From the NCBI RefSeq assembly GCF_051307045.1, contig NZ_CP150452.1, positions 2,356,001 to 2,420,000 of the forward strand: a stretch of 64,000 nt of DNA, written 5' to 3'. This document shows, piece by piece, positions 1 through 8,193 of this stretch. Position 1 is the stretch's first letter, and every line of letters starts with the position of its first letter. Source of the DNA: Dryocola sp031988645 (GTDB lineage: Bacteria > Pseudomonadota > Gammaproteobacteria > Enterobacterales > Enterobacteriaceae). The position numbers and the translations under genes are program-made. The notes under the pieces are model-generated. The model searched no databases and had not been told where the DNA came from. It saw only the letters and a program-made list of their open reading frames with translations.

Positions 1-56
1 GTCAGACCCCGCCAGGCGAATTCATTGGGATCGAAGCTACCAGTTTGCACTTCCAT
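1..56 (-). CDS. sufA: SufA Fe-S cluster A-type carrier, N-terminal part only
   Basis: Only the first 18 codons are in the window; the gene runs off the left edge. The N-terminus reads MEVQTGSFDPNEFAWRGLT, which matches the start of enterobacterial SufA, the A-type carrier of the SUF iron-sulphur assembly system used under iron starvation and oxidative stress. The ATG is preceded by a good ribosome-binding site (GAGGTG on the minus strand). A near-perfect Fur operator lies about 50 bases upstream, as expected for the first gene of the sufABCDSE operon. Cysteine ligands lie outside the window, so assignment rests on the N-terminal match, the Fur site and the suf-menI-ydiJ gene order. Confidence 0.85.
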   Translation of the reverse strand, partial: MEVQTGSFDPNEFAWRGL

Positions 57-105
57 AGTTCACCTCTTATGTGTTGCCGCCCAAAGGCCAATGCCCCTAT
101 GTTAA

Positions 106-120
106 TGATAACAATTATCA
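106..120. promoter_or_regulatory. Fur operator upstream of sufA
   Basis: TGATAACAATTATCA matches the 7-1-7 Fur consensus (TGATAAT-N-ATTATCA) at all but one position and is palindromic. It sits 50-65 bases upstream of the sufA start codon, a position suitable for iron repression of the suf operon. Inference from sequence match and known Fur control of suf. Confidence 0.85.
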
Positions 121-324
121 ATACAACATCCTGATAACAGGGGTATTCACGAAATGCTGCTTTTTTGGGCGTCTTTACTAAGGATAGACCCTGCTGAAAC
201 TCTTGCAGATGGCGAAAAGAGCTATTTAAGCCGCTGAAATAGAGAGATTTTAGCCGCGTACTGGGGCGCTGGACGATAGAAAGCAAAAGATGTATAGAGA
301 ATATCTATTTAAGTGAGAGGCGGA

Positions 325-391
325 GGTTAAAACAGGCGTTTCTGGAAAATACGCTAACCCCATCCCGAGCCTTTTCTAAAATCGGGCTTTT
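325..391 (+). other. Possible small RNA or terminator in sufA upstream region
   Basis: The 121-520 interval holds no convincing protein gene. Its one structured element is a CCCGA/TCGGG stem (364-368 with 382-386) followed by TTTT, resembling a weak intrinsic terminator reading rightwards. E. coli has the small RNA RydB in the equivalent sufA-ydiI interval, so a short RNA ending near 391 is possible; I could not confirm similarity to RydB, and the start is a guess. Confidence 0.25.
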
Positions 392-475
392 GCTGGATGG
401 TGCCCGCAGGCTTAACCCGGGCTATTCCCTTCAGAGTTGTGTTCCTTAAACGCTATCTGTTTATGCGTTAGCTAG

Positions 476-509
476 CGAAAGGATGTGCCGATCCGGGGGA
501 AAGCATTAT
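476..509. repeat. Non-coding repeat downstream of lipoprotein gene, copy 1
   Basis: About 34 bases here (core AAAGGATGTGCCGAT, then a G-run and AAGCAT) recur with few mismatches at 911-942. Each copy lies just downstream of a minus-strand lipoprotein gene, so the duplicated unit included the 3' flank as well as the coding sequence. Confidence 0.7.
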
Positions 510-520
510 GCCCCTCGGTT

Positions 521-874
521 TTACAAACCGGTTACGACCCCGTTTAAATCGATAAAAAATTCATATCGGTAATCAATATTATTCATCGTATATAGCAGCC
601 CATATTTGTACCCGGGCTTTAAAGCTACCTTGATGCAGGTATCAGGATAAGAAAGATGAAGCGGATGGTGACCCGACATTAAAATTGACTTCCTGTAGCC
701 ATCTTCACTGGAAGATAAATAATAATAGCTCAGCACATCCCTTTTATTCACGCTCAGGCAAATCCTGTTAGCTTCGATGATGGCAGCGCCTGCGTTGGCA
801 AAAGCCAGCTTGTCCGCTTCGCTTTGACAGGCGCATAAAAGGAAAACCCAGAGACAGAAAAATATTTTTTTCAT
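521..874 (-). CDS. Small lipoprotein, putative immunity protein (copy A)
   Basis: A 117-residue predicted lipoprotein: an N-terminal signal of about 15 residues ends at a lipobox-like LLCAC, so it is probably anchored in the periplasm. It is a clear paralogue of the next gene upstream (1036-1401) and of the broken gene at 7828-8189; all share a RICLSVNK-like block, a YPDTC block and a C-terminal YRYEFFIDLNG block. The family resembles small enterobacterial lipoproteins often labelled putative type VI secretion immunity proteins (from memory, not searched). It is last in a minus-strand cluster behind a metallopeptidase gene, the usual place for an immunity gene. RBS AAAGGGG precedes the ATG. 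Role in neutralising the neighbouring enzyme is inference. Confidence 0.7.
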   Translation of the reverse strand: MKKIFFCLWVFLLCACQSEADKLAFANAGAAIIEANRICLSVNKRDVLSYYYLSSSEDGYRKSILMSGHHPLHLSYPDTCIKVALKPGYKYGLLYTMNNIDYRYEFFIDLNGVVTGL

Positions 875-910
875 AAATAAAACCCCTTTAAAACTTTTTT
901 ATATAGCCTG

Positions 911-942
911 GAAAGAATGTGCCGATGGGGGGAAGCATACAT
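911..942. repeat. Non-coding repeat downstream of lipoprotein gene, copy 2
   Basis: Second copy of the element at 476-509 (core AAAGAATGTGCCGAT, G-run, AAGCAT). It lies between the two lipoprotein genes and is evidence that they arose by tandem duplication. The rest of 943-1035 shows no gene. Confidence 0.7.
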
Positions 943-1035
943 AAGCTTTTCAAATCACCTGATGGAAAAACCTGAGGGCTATGAAGCCTTCCCCACTACG
1001 TCTACCTCGCTACTACCCGTGCTCTGATAACGGCC

Positions 1036-1401
1036 TTACTCTTTTCCTCTTCTGATATCGAACACTCTGCCATTAAGATCTATAAAAAACTCGTAGCGAA
1101 AAGTGTGCGAATTCATTTTATAAAGAAGAACATATTCAAATCCATTTTTTAACGGGGCGCTAAAACACGTTTTAGGGTATCGATATTGAAGCGGAGTATC
1201 TCCACTATTCACCAACTCTTTTTTATAATTATTTTCTGATGAGGAAATACTATAAAAGTCCAACACATCTTTCTTATCGACACTTATGCAAATTCTGTCA
1301 CCATAAATTATGGCGCTGCCCTGGTCAGTGAATGGAAACTTTTCCCCCAGCAGGCAACCACTCAGGCAGAAACACATCCCAGCAATCATAACCTTTCTCA
1401 T
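1036..1401 (-). CDS. Small lipoprotein, putative immunity protein (copy B)
   Basis: A 121-residue predicted lipoprotein with a consensus lipobox LSGC after about 16 residues. It is paralogous to the 521-874 protein (shared RICISVDKKDVL, YPKTC and YRYEFFIDLNG blocks). Its ATG (1401-1399) overlaps the stop of the repaired metallopeptidase frame as ATGA, which implies translational coupling, and it also has its own RBS (AAGGAGA). Adjacent coupling of a toxic enzyme and a periplasmic lipoprotein is the classic effector-immunity layout; function is inferred, not shown. The duplication behind it (521-874) may give immunity to a related toxin. Confidence 0.75.
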   Translation of the reverse strand: MRKVMIAGMCFCLSGCLLGEKFPFTDQGSAIIYGDRICISVDKKDVLDFYSISSSENNYKKELVNSGDTPLQYRYPKTCFSAPLKNGFEYVLLYKMNSHTFRYEFFIDLNGRVFDIRRGKE

Positions 1402-1941
1402 AACGGGAATCTCCTTAATATTTTCTTATATCTTCCAGTCAATTGTTTTTCTGATTCCATAAAATTATAATCTTGCAGATTCACATTCTGCATATGGCCA
1501 GAAAACCCTGATTAATTAATAACCAGTAATCGCTAACGAGGCTTGCTTGCTGCTCCATACCATATTCATTTAAATTCTCTTTATCCAATCTGTATTGATA
1601 ATTCACGACCCATGAAAACGCGCCTCTGGCCTTAACAAACATTCCCCGTTGAAACTGATATACGTGCATCATTTCATGAAGGAACATATGTTGACTGGAG
1701 TAATCGCTACTCGAAAGTCCGGCCTGTACACCCCCTCCTGAAACCCTACCTCACCATTGGGCGTCATGGCCGTATTTCTGCTCTGCAGATTAAAAGGAAG
1801 ATAGCTGCCTCGGTGAATCCATACTTTGTTATAGCTGACAGTGTGGCCGAACAGCGTAGCGGCTAAATTTATCTCACCGTTGGTTAGCCTTCTTAAACCG
1901 CCGACAGCGATAGCTTTTTTAAGATCCGTTTCAAAACTCAT
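1398..1941 (-). pseudogene. HExxH metallopeptidase, putative secreted effector, reading frame broken
   Basis: Three minus-strand frames join into one protein of about 181 residues if one base is added near 1704-1710 and one in the AAAA run at 1502-1505 (plus strand). The joined protein starts MSFETDLKKAIAVGG, carries HEMMH at about residue 89 (zinc metallopeptidase motif) and a downstream GMEQQA glutamate that may be the third ligand, and ends RYKKILRRFPL with its TGA overlapping the next gene's ATG. It has no signal peptide. It resembles small enterobacterial proteins labelled Rhs/type VI secretion-related peptidases (recalled, not searched). Missing bases may be sequencing errors or real decay; the intact overlap with the lipoprotein gene favours recent function. 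No VgrG, Hcp or Rhs gene is nearby. Confidence 0.7.
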
Positions 1942-2214
1942 AAAGTTTTCTCCTTGCTGAAAATATCAATATATCACTGAGAATTGAGCCGGCAATTATT
2001 TAGTTTATGAATAAGTCGACGCTCATGCATTGACACAACAGGCAGGGATTTATCGTGACAGAAAAAAATAAAAAATACCCACCAGAATAAATCAGCAAGT
2101 GCTGAAAAAAGCTCTAATAAAAAGTGCAGATGAGTGCCTTAATATAAATTCAGAAAATATTAATTTGAGAATTTTTTCCCCGGGCGCTGCGCTTATTTTC
2201 GCCCTTAAAACGAA

Positions 2215-2246
2215 AACGGTGGATGACCGCCAGGTCACCCACCGTT
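2215..2246 (-). terminator. Terminator of menI-ydiJ operon
   Basis: Interrupted stem AACGGTGG/CCACCGTT with inner TGACC/GGTCA pairing, followed on the minus strand by T-rich sequence (TTTTCGTTTT). It lies 30 bases past the menI stop. The 1942-2214 stretch upstream of the effector gene shows no gene. Confidence 0.7.
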
Positions 2247-2276
2247 CATTTTATCGCTGCTTAAGTTCAGCCGGCT

Positions 2277-2687
2277 TTAAACCACCGCCGTCGTCAGCCG
2301 AGAAGTACAGCAAAGCCGCCCCTGTTCGTCGCTGATTTCAATCAGCCATACCTGATGACGGCGGCCGACGTGCACCGCCTTACAGACCCCGCGCACTACG
2401 CCTTCTCGCGCAGAACGAACGTGGTTGGCATTGACTTCGAGGCCGACGACCTTTTGCTCGCCCTCGGTGCACAGGTAACCTGCCACCGAACCGAGCGTTT
2501 CAGCCAGCACGACGGAAGCGCCGCCGTGCAGCAGGCCATAGGGCTGGCGGGTGCGGTTATCCACCGGCATGGTGGCTTCCAGTTCGTTATCGCCAATGCG
2601 GGTAAATTCGATACCAACATGCTCGACCATATTCCCGGCGCTCATGGCGTTAAGCGCCGCAAGCGTGGTTTCACGTCGCCAGATCAT
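2277..2687 (-). CDS. menI: 1,4-dihydroxy-2-naphthoyl-CoA hydrolase
   Basis: A 136-residue single-domain hot-dog thioesterase, collinear with E. coli MenI (YdiI). The conserved LLHGGASVVLAETLGS segment carries the catalytic glutamate and active-site loop of the PaaI-like family, and GLEVNANHVRSAREG is also conserved. It releases CoA from DHNA-CoA in menaquinone synthesis, in the cytoplasm. The ATG overlaps the stop of ydiJ by four bases (ATGA), so the two are co-transcribed with ydiJ first. Menaquinone supply fits the anaerobic nitrate-respiration genes elsewhere in the window, though they are not physically linked. Confidence 0.93.
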   Translation of the reverse strand: MIWRRETTLAALNAMSAGNMVEHVGIEFTRIGDNELEATMPVDNRTRQPYGLLHGGASVVLAETLGSVAGYLCTEGEQKVVGLEVNANHVRSAREGVVRGVCKAVHVGRRHQVWLIEISDEQGRLCCTSRLTTAVV

Positions 2688-5600
2688 CCCATAATCTCCA
2701 GTAGCGCCTGTAACGGATGGCGCACGCCGTTGCCTTCCACGCGCTTGACCTGGCTGCGGCAGGAATAGCCGGTTGCCAGACAGCGGCCGCGCGGCAGGCG
2801 CTGCATCGCCTGATGCCAGGAAAGCTCATAGATACCGAGGGAATTGGCGTGATTTTTGACCTCATGTCCGTAGGTGCCCGCCATGCCGCAGCAGCCGACG
2901 CTTACGTTCTCAAGCTTCGCCCCGAAGCGCGCAAAAATAGAAGCCCACTGGTTCGGCGCGGTTGGCAAGGCGGTCACCTCGGTACAGTGGCCGAATAAAT
3001 ACCAGGATTCGCCGCCGACGGCGGTCGTTTCGCGATCTGCCAGCACGCCCGGCAGCCATTCGTGAACCAGCTGCACGTGGAAATCTCCGCGCTCCTCGCC
3101 CAGCGTTTGCCTGTACTCGTCGCGATAGCAAAGCACCAGCGCCGGGTCGACGCCCACCATTGGCATACCGAGCGCCGCGACGCGGTTCAGGAACTCGGAG
3201 GTTTTACGCGCCGTGCGGGCGAATTTTTGCAAAAAGCCTTTGATGTGCTGAGCCTTGCCATTCGGGGAAAACGGCAGCACAACGGGCTCGAAACCAAGCT
3301 TTTCCACCAGGCGGACGAAATCTGCAACCACCTGCGCATCGTAGTAGCTGGTGAAGGGGTCCTGCACCACAAGTACGGTTTTAGCGCGCTGTTCCGCGCT
3401 GTAGCCCTCAAGCTGCTCAAGCGTGGCGTTTGCCGAACGATGCCCCACCAGCTGCTGCTGGAGCGTTGGCGTGGAGAGCAGCGGCAAATCAACCATGCCG
3501 ATGTGCTTTTGCGACAGATTGCGCACCCACGGCTGGCTCATAAAGAAATTAAACGTCTTCGGCGCGCGCGCCATCAGCGGCGCATAGCTTTCGACCGTGG
3601 CTACCAGATGATCGCGCATCGGGCGCAGATAGCGGGTGTGGTACAGCTGCAGGAAGCGCGAACGGAACTCCGGCACGTCGATTTTAATCGGGCACTGCGT
3701 GGAGCACGCTTTACAGGCCAGACAGCCGGACATCGCCTCTTTCACTTCGTGGGAGAAATCGTATTCGCCTTTGCGCGCGTGCCAGGAGTTGCGGCTTCGC
3801 TCGATAAGGCCCCGCAGGCTGGCGCGCTGCTGCGGCAGCTGCTTTTCCAGCGCTTCAGGATCCACGCCGCGATCGGCCAGCAGGCGCAGCCACTCACGGG
3901 TTAAGGTGGCGCGGCCTTTCGGAGAATGAATGCGGTTGCTGGTTATTTTCATCGACGGGCACATCGGGCTTTTCACATCGAAGTTAAAGCACAGGCCGTT
4001 GCCGTTGCACTCCATAGCGCCGCGCCATGAGGTGCGAACCGCAATAGGAATTTGCCGGTCGAAGGTGCCGCGCTTCACCGCGTCCACCTGCATCATCGGA
4101 TCGTCCACGCCGAGCGGCGGGCAGATTTTACCGGGGTTCAGGCGGTTATCCGGATCGAACGCGGCTTTAATGCGGCGCAGCTCCTCATAGAGCGTTTCGC
4201 CAAAGAAGGCCGGACTGTATTGCGCGCGGAAGCCTTTGCCGTGTTCGCCCCACAGCAGGCCGCCGTATTTAGCCGTCAGCGCCACTACCTCGTCGGAAAT
4301 ACGCGTCATCAGCACTTCCTGATGCGGATCGCACATGTCCAGCGCCGGGCGAACGTGCAGCACGCCCGCATCCACATGGCCGAACATGCCATAGCTCAGA
4401 TTATGGCCATCCAGCAGCGCGCGAAATTCCGCAATATAATCCGCCAGGTGATGCGGCGGCACGCAGGTATCTTCGGCAAAGGGAATAGGCTTTGCCTGCC
4501 CTTTTGCATTGCCCAACAGGCCGACGGCTTTCTTGCGCATGCCATAAATACGTTCGATGCCCGCCAGGTCGCTACAAATCTGCCAGCCGATAACGCCGCC
4601 CTCGCCTTCGGCTATCAGCGAATCAAGACGCGTACACAGCGCGGCGACCTGGCTTTCGATGAGCTCAAGGTCGTCTCCGGCAAATTCAACGATGTTCAGG
4701 CCGAGCATCTCTTTATCCGGCACGTCGGTAATCAGTTCGCTCACCGAGTGCCAGACGATATCTTCCCGCGCCAGGTTCAACACTTTCGAATCCACCGTTT
4801 CCACGGACAGCGCACGGGCCTCGACCATAAAAGGCGCGTTGCGCAAAGCGGAGTCAAAAGAGTCATACTTCACGTTCACCAGCCGACGCACTTTCGGCAG
4901 GCGCGTAATATCCAGCTTCGCCTCGGTGATAAACGCCAGCGTGCCTTCGGAGCCTGTCAGAATGCGCGTGAGATCGAACTGTGAAAGATCGTCGTTAAAG
5001 ACGTGGCGCAGATCGTAGCCGGTAAGGAAACGGTTGAGCTTCGGGAATTTATCGATAATTAGCTGGCGCTGTTCGCGGCAGCGTTCAAGCACGGTGCGAT
5101 AAATTCTCCCGGTAGGGCTTTCATCGCGCCCCAGATCTTCCGCCAGCGCCGTGGACATCTGGTGGGTATCCAGAATATCGCCGCCCAGCAGCACGGCGCG
5201 CACGCCCATTACGTGGTCAGAAGTTTTGCCGTACACCAGCGAGCCCTGCCCGGAGGCATCGGTGTTTATCATCCCGCCGAGCGTTGCGCGGTTGCTGGTG
5301 GACAGCTCCGGGGCGAAAAAATAGCCGTAAGGTTTTAAATACTGGTTGAGCTGGTCTTTAATTACCCCCGCTTCCACGCGCACCCAGCCCTGCTCAGGGT
5401 TGATTTCAATGATGCGGTTCATGTAGCGCGACATATCGACCACGATGCCGGTGTTCAGCGCCTGGCCGTTGGTGCCGGTGCCGCCGCCTCTGGGGGTAAA
5501 GACCAAAGATTTGAAACGTTCTTCGGAGGCCAGGCGGGCAAGGAGCGCCACGTCGGCCGTTGAACGAGGGAAAAGCACCGCGTCCGGCAACAGCTGATAA

Positions 5601-5740
5601 ATGCTGTTATCGGTTGCCATAGTCAACCGGTCAGCGTAGCTGGTTGCGGTATCGCCGGTGAAACCCTGCTGCTCCAGTGCCTGCAAAAAATTGAGCACCA
5701 GTTGAACAAGCCCCGGCGCCTGAGAAATTTGTGGGATCAT
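2684..5740 (-). CDS. ydiJ: FAD/Fe-S D-2-hydroxyacid dehydrogenase YdiJ
   Basis: A 1018-residue two-part flavoprotein. Residues about 45-500 form an FAD-linked oxidase domain (GGGTGTNGQALN is the flavin-binding turn), and the C-terminal third is a GlpC-like iron-sulphur part with GCLACKACSTQCPIKIDV (4Fe-4S ligands) and a CCG-type motif (GCCGMAGTYGHE). E. coli YdiJ has been described as a D-2-hydroxyglutarate dehydrogenase; that substrate is carried over from the family. The gene is full length and in frame, starts at ATG 5740, and is followed directly by menI with a four-base overlap. Long antisense open frames over this gene are shadows of its codon bias. Confidence 0.93.
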   Translation of the reverse strand: MIPQISQAPGLVQLVLNFLQALEQQGFTGDTATSYADRLTMATDNSIYQLLPDAVLFPRSTADVALLARLASEERFKSLVFTPRGGGTGTNGQALNTGIVVDMSRYMNRIIEINPEQGWVRVEAGVIKDQLNQYLKPYGYFFAPELSTSNRATLGGMINTDASGQGSLVYGKTSDHVMGVRAVLLGGDILDTHQMSTALAEDLGRDESPTGRIYRTVLERCREQRQLIIDKFPKLNRFLTGYDLRHVFNDDLSQFDLTRILTGSEGTLAFITEAKLDITRLPKVRRLVNVKYDSFDSALRNAPFMVEARALSVETVDSKVLNLAREDIVWHSVSELITDVPDKEMLGLNIVEFAGDDLELIESQVAALCTRLDSLIAEGEGGVIGWQICSDLAGIERIYGMRKKAVGLLGNAKGQAKPIPFAEDTCVPPHHLADYIAEFRALLDGHNLSYGMFGHVDAGVLHVRPALDMCDPHQEVLMTRISDEVVALTAKYGGLLWGEHGKGFRAQYSPAFFGETLYEELRRIKAAFDPDNRLNPGKICPPLGVDDPMMQVDAVKRGTFDRQIPIAVRTSWRGAMECNGNGLCFNFDVKSPMCPSMKITSNRIHSPKGRATLTREWLRLLADRGVDPEALEKQLPQQRASLRGLIERSRNSWHARKGEYDFSHEVKEAMSGCLACKACSTQCPIKIDVPEFRSRFLQLYHTRYLRPMRDHLVATVESYAPLMARAPKTFNFFMSQPWVRNLSQKHIGMVDLPLLSTPTLQQQLVGHRSANATLEQLEGYSAEQRAKTVLVVQDPFTSYYDAQVVADFVRLVEKLGFEPVVLPFSPNGKAQHIKGFLQKFARTARKTSEFLNRVAALGMPMVGVDPALVLCYRDEYRQTLGEERGDFHVQLVHEWLPGVLADRETTAVGGESWYLFGHCTEVTALPTAPNQWASIFARFGAKLENVSVGCCGMAGTYGHEVKNHANSLGIYELSWHQAMQRLPRGRCLATGYSCRSQVKRVEGNGVRHPLQALLEIMG

Positions 5741-5945
5741 TGACTGTCGACCCTGCCTGACGTTATTTAAGTTGTGAGTTATCGTTTGCGTATACTGCCT
5801 TTCGTTTTTAACACATTTTTTTCAGACAAGCGCGTCTGTTTTGCGGCTGTCAAAAAGCGAGGAAATACATCATCATTATGTTATCCGCTTCGCGGTTTTA
5901 ACGCAGGCAATTTGCCCGTTATCTTTTTTTAAGGTGATTATTTCT

Positions 5946-7061
5946 ATGGTCAAAGTAAGTCCGCCAAAGGATCTGCTGCAGATCTTGCTTTCAGTGCTGT
6001 TTATCTCGGTAATGATTATTGCCTGTCTGTGGATTGTACGGCCCTTTATTCTCGGCTTTGCCTGGGCTGGCACCGTCGTGCTTTCCACCTGGCCTGTAAT
6101 GCTCAGGCTCCAGCGTTTACTGTGGGGAAAACGCTCGCTGGCCGTAATGGTCATGACCTTTTTACTGCTGATGCTCTTTGTGATTCCCGTCGCCCTGCTG
6201 GTGAACAGCCTGGTCGATAACAGCGGGCCAATCATCCGCTGGGCGACCAAAGGCAATATGGCCCTGCCGACCTTCGAATGGCTGCATGCTATTCCGGTGG
6301 TGGGCGATAAGCTTTATGTCGGCTGGAATACGCTGGTCGAAAGCGGCGGCAGCGCGATTATGGCGAAAATCCGCCCTTATATCGGCACCACCACAACCTG
6401 GTTCCTGGGCCAGGCGGTGCATATCGGCAGCTTCCTGATGCACTGCGGCCTGATGCTGCTGTTTAGCGTACTGCTGTATGCGAAAGGCGAAACCCTCGGC
6501 AACGGGATACGTCATTTCGCATTCCGGCTGGCGGGTAAACGCGGCGACGCGGCTATTCTGCTGGCGGGCCAGGCCATTCGCGCTGTCGCTTTGGGCGTGG
6601 TGGTAACCGCGCTGGTGCAGTCGGTGCTCGGCGGTTTTGGTCTGGCGGTTGCCGGCATTCCGAATGCGACGTTGCTTACCGTCGTGATGATGCTGTGCTG
6701 TCTGGTACAGATTGGCCCGCTGCTGGTGCTTATCCCGTCCATCGTCTGGCTCTACTGGTCCGGCGATACGACGTGGGGCACCGTGCTGCTGGTCTGGAGC
6801 TGCGTAGTGGGCACCATGGATAACGTTATCCGCCCTGTGCTAATCCGTATGGGCGCCGATTTGCCGATGATTCTAATCCTCTCCGGCGTTATCGGCGGCT
6901 TAATCGCCTTTGGCATGATCGGCCTGTTTATCGGCCCGGTGCTGCTGGCGGTCTCCTATCGTCTGATTTCAGTCTGGATGCATGAAGCCCCGCTGCCGCA
7001 GGACAACACCGACGAAATCGTTGAGCTGCTTGAAGAACAAGAAGAAAACAGCGTGAAGTAA
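5946..7061 (+). CDS. ydiK: AI-2E family transporter YdiK
   Basis: Multi-spanning inner-membrane protein of 371 residues, matching E. coli YdiK of the AI-2 exporter/PerM family. The start MVKVSPPKDLLQILL at 5946 is chosen because AAGGTGATT lies just upstream and it gives the family length; an in-frame extension to 5841 lacks a ribosome site. C-terminal helices include IRPVLIRMGADLPMI and the GVIGGLIAFGMIGLFIGP block typical of the family. It is divergent from ydiJ. The 5741-5945 interval has a CGTTTGCGT half-site reminiscent of the PurR box, too weak to assert. Transport substrate is unknown. Confidence 0.9.
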   Translation: MVKVSPPKDLLQILLSVLFISVMIIACLWIVRPFILGFAWAGTVVLSTWPVMLRLQRLLWGKRSLAVMVMTFLLLMLFVIPVALLVNSLVDNSGPIIRWATKGNMALPTFEWLHAIPVVGDKLYVGWNTLVESGGSAIMAKIRPYIGTTTTWFLGQAVHIGSFLMHCGLMLLFSVLLYAKGETLGNGIRHFAFRLAGKRGDAAILLAGQAIRAVALGVVVTALVQSVLGGFGLAVAGIPNATLLTVVMMLCCLVQIGPLLVLIPSIVWLYWSGDTTWGTVLLVWSCVVGTMDNVIRPVLIRMGADLPMILILSGVIGGLIAFGMIGLFIGPVLLAVSYRLISVWMHEAPLPQDNTDEIVELLEEQEENSVK

Positions 7062-7242
7062 TCCGCCGCTCCCTCACCCGTGGGGGAGCCGTTAAACCAT
7101 TGGTTAACGCACCTAATCAGTCTGCTGCTTTTTATCCTCCATTAACCCCTTTGATTTGGCTAACGCGCGATAATGTGATGTTAATCGTTAACCTGTCGTT
7201 AACTATTGAGACGAATCTGAGAGACTCCTCCGGCGCGGATGC

Positions 7243-7249
7243 CTACTAT
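7243..7249 (+). promoter_or_regulatory. rprA promoter -10 element
   Basis: CTACTAT ends seven bases before the RprA start and fits an extended -10 of the kind read by sigma-S. The upstream GAGACTCCTC region is where RcsB acts on the E. coli promoter; the operator itself was not resolved here. Confidence 0.6.
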
Positions 7250-7255
7250 TATCAC

Positions 7256-7360
7256 ACGGTTATGAATCAACACATTGATTTATAAGCATGGAAATCCCCT
7301 GAGTGAAACAACGAATTGCTGTGTGTAGTCTTTGCCCATCTCAACGATGGGCTTTTTTTT
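7256..7360 (+). ncRNA. rprA: RprA small regulatory RNA
   Basis: The sequence from ACGGTTATGAATCAAC to the final T-run is nearly identical to E. coli RprA, the Hfq-bound RNA that opens the rpoS leader for translation and answers to the Rcs envelope-stress system. The 5' hairpin (AATCAAC..TTGATTTATAA), the single-stranded AAATCCCCTGAGTG region and the terminator GCCCATCTCAACGATGGGC plus T-run are all present. It lies directly after ydiK as in E. coli. The minus-strand open frame across it is spurious. The 7361-7610 stretch after it is AT-rich and holds no recognisable gene. Confidence 0.95.
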
Positions 7361-7610
7361 CGCCTTTTTTGCTGACCAAAAGGCCTGTCTGCCGCACCTG
7401 GTACAATCATGCCTGTTCTTCCTATTAATAGTGTTCGTTTTTTTGGCTGAAAATCTTTTTCCCGTAAACGGATATTAATGCTTTTTGACAGGCTGCTTAG
7501 GGTTAACGACACTGTTTTGTGAAATATTACAACCACCATTCATTCACCAACTAAATAATTGATTATTAATCACATAGTGCTAGCATAGCCTGCTATATTA
7601 AGGAGGGTAT

Positions 7611-7828
7611 ATGCATCATAATCCGGTGAAATACGAGCCCATTAAAAAGGACGGCCTGAGGCTATTAACGCAGGGATAAATCAATCTTGCCGGTTCTCTT
7701 TATAGCTATTAAAAAGACATGGTTTCGCTGACCATAGCACCCTCTATAAACTCAGAGACTATGATCCTGCTGAGCCCGTATTAAAGCTGTTAGCAAGGTA
7801 TAAAAAGTTATTAAGGAATTTCCCATAA
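7611..7828 (+). pseudogene. Decayed, internally deleted copy of the HExxH effector
   Basis: A strong ribosome site (AGGAGGG, 7601-7607) precedes ATG 7611. The frame reads IKKDGLRLLTQG, stop, INLAGSLY, which aligns with KKAIAVGGLRRLTNGEINLAATLF near the start of the 1398-1941 protein; the stop is one base change from GAA. In another frame 7736-7828 reads LARYKKLLRNFP then TAA, matching the C-terminus GRYKKILRRFPL of the same protein. About 110 residues between, including HEMMH, are missing. The final TAA shares its last A with the ATG of the lipoprotein gene, the same coupled layout as in the first cluster. This is a dead second copy of the effector. Confidence 0.7.
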
Positions 7829-8189
7829 TGAAGAGGATATTGCTACCTTTATGCATCCTACTGACAGGGTGTCCCAGCGGAGCAGACAGGCTCGCTTATG
7901 GCAGGTGGGGCTGGCTGAGCGTTGACAGAGAAAGAGTGTGCTACAGCGTAAATAAGAATGATATTTTAGATTACTACTATCTATCCTCCAATAAAACAAC
8001 CAGGTTAAGGAACTATTGGTTGCACAATATAAACCATTAAATCTTTCATTCCCTGACACCTGTATAAAAATCAAACTAGAAAAAGGCTATCAATATTACT
8101 CAAAATACACCTTAAACGGCATTAATTATCGTTATAATTTCTTTATAGATAACAACTGGAATATTATGAGTTTAGAAGGAGCACTCTAA
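7828..8189 (+). pseudogene. Third immunity-type lipoprotein gene, frameshifted
   Basis: Starts MKRILLPLCILLTGC (lipobox LTGC) and follows the same plan as the lipoproteins at 521-874 and 1036-1401 (RVCYSVNKNDILDYYYLSS). The frame breaks in the AAAA run at 7993-7996; adding one A gives NKNNQVKELLVAQYKPLNL and continues through FPDTC and INYRYNFFIDN to a stop at 8187-8189, about 120 residues in all. Left unrepaired, it ends after 70 residues. With the decayed effector in front of it, this is an orphan immunity relic, but a single-base fix means a functional orphan immunity gene with a sequencing error cannot be excluded. Confidence 0.7.
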
Positions 8190-8193
8190 ATAA

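Noticed and set aside
2..286. Minus-strand open frame of 94 codons over the sufA upstream region
   Set aside because: It covers the Fur operator and sufA start in another frame, lacks a ribosome site and resembles nothing.
3062..4984. Long plus-strand open frames opposite ydiJ (280 and 310 codons)
   Set aside because: Antisense shadows of the GC-biased ydiJ codons; Arg/His/Ala-rich, low-complexity products.
7267..7539. Minus-strand open frame across rprA
   Set aside because: Overlaps the RprA terminator and sRNA; no ribosome site.
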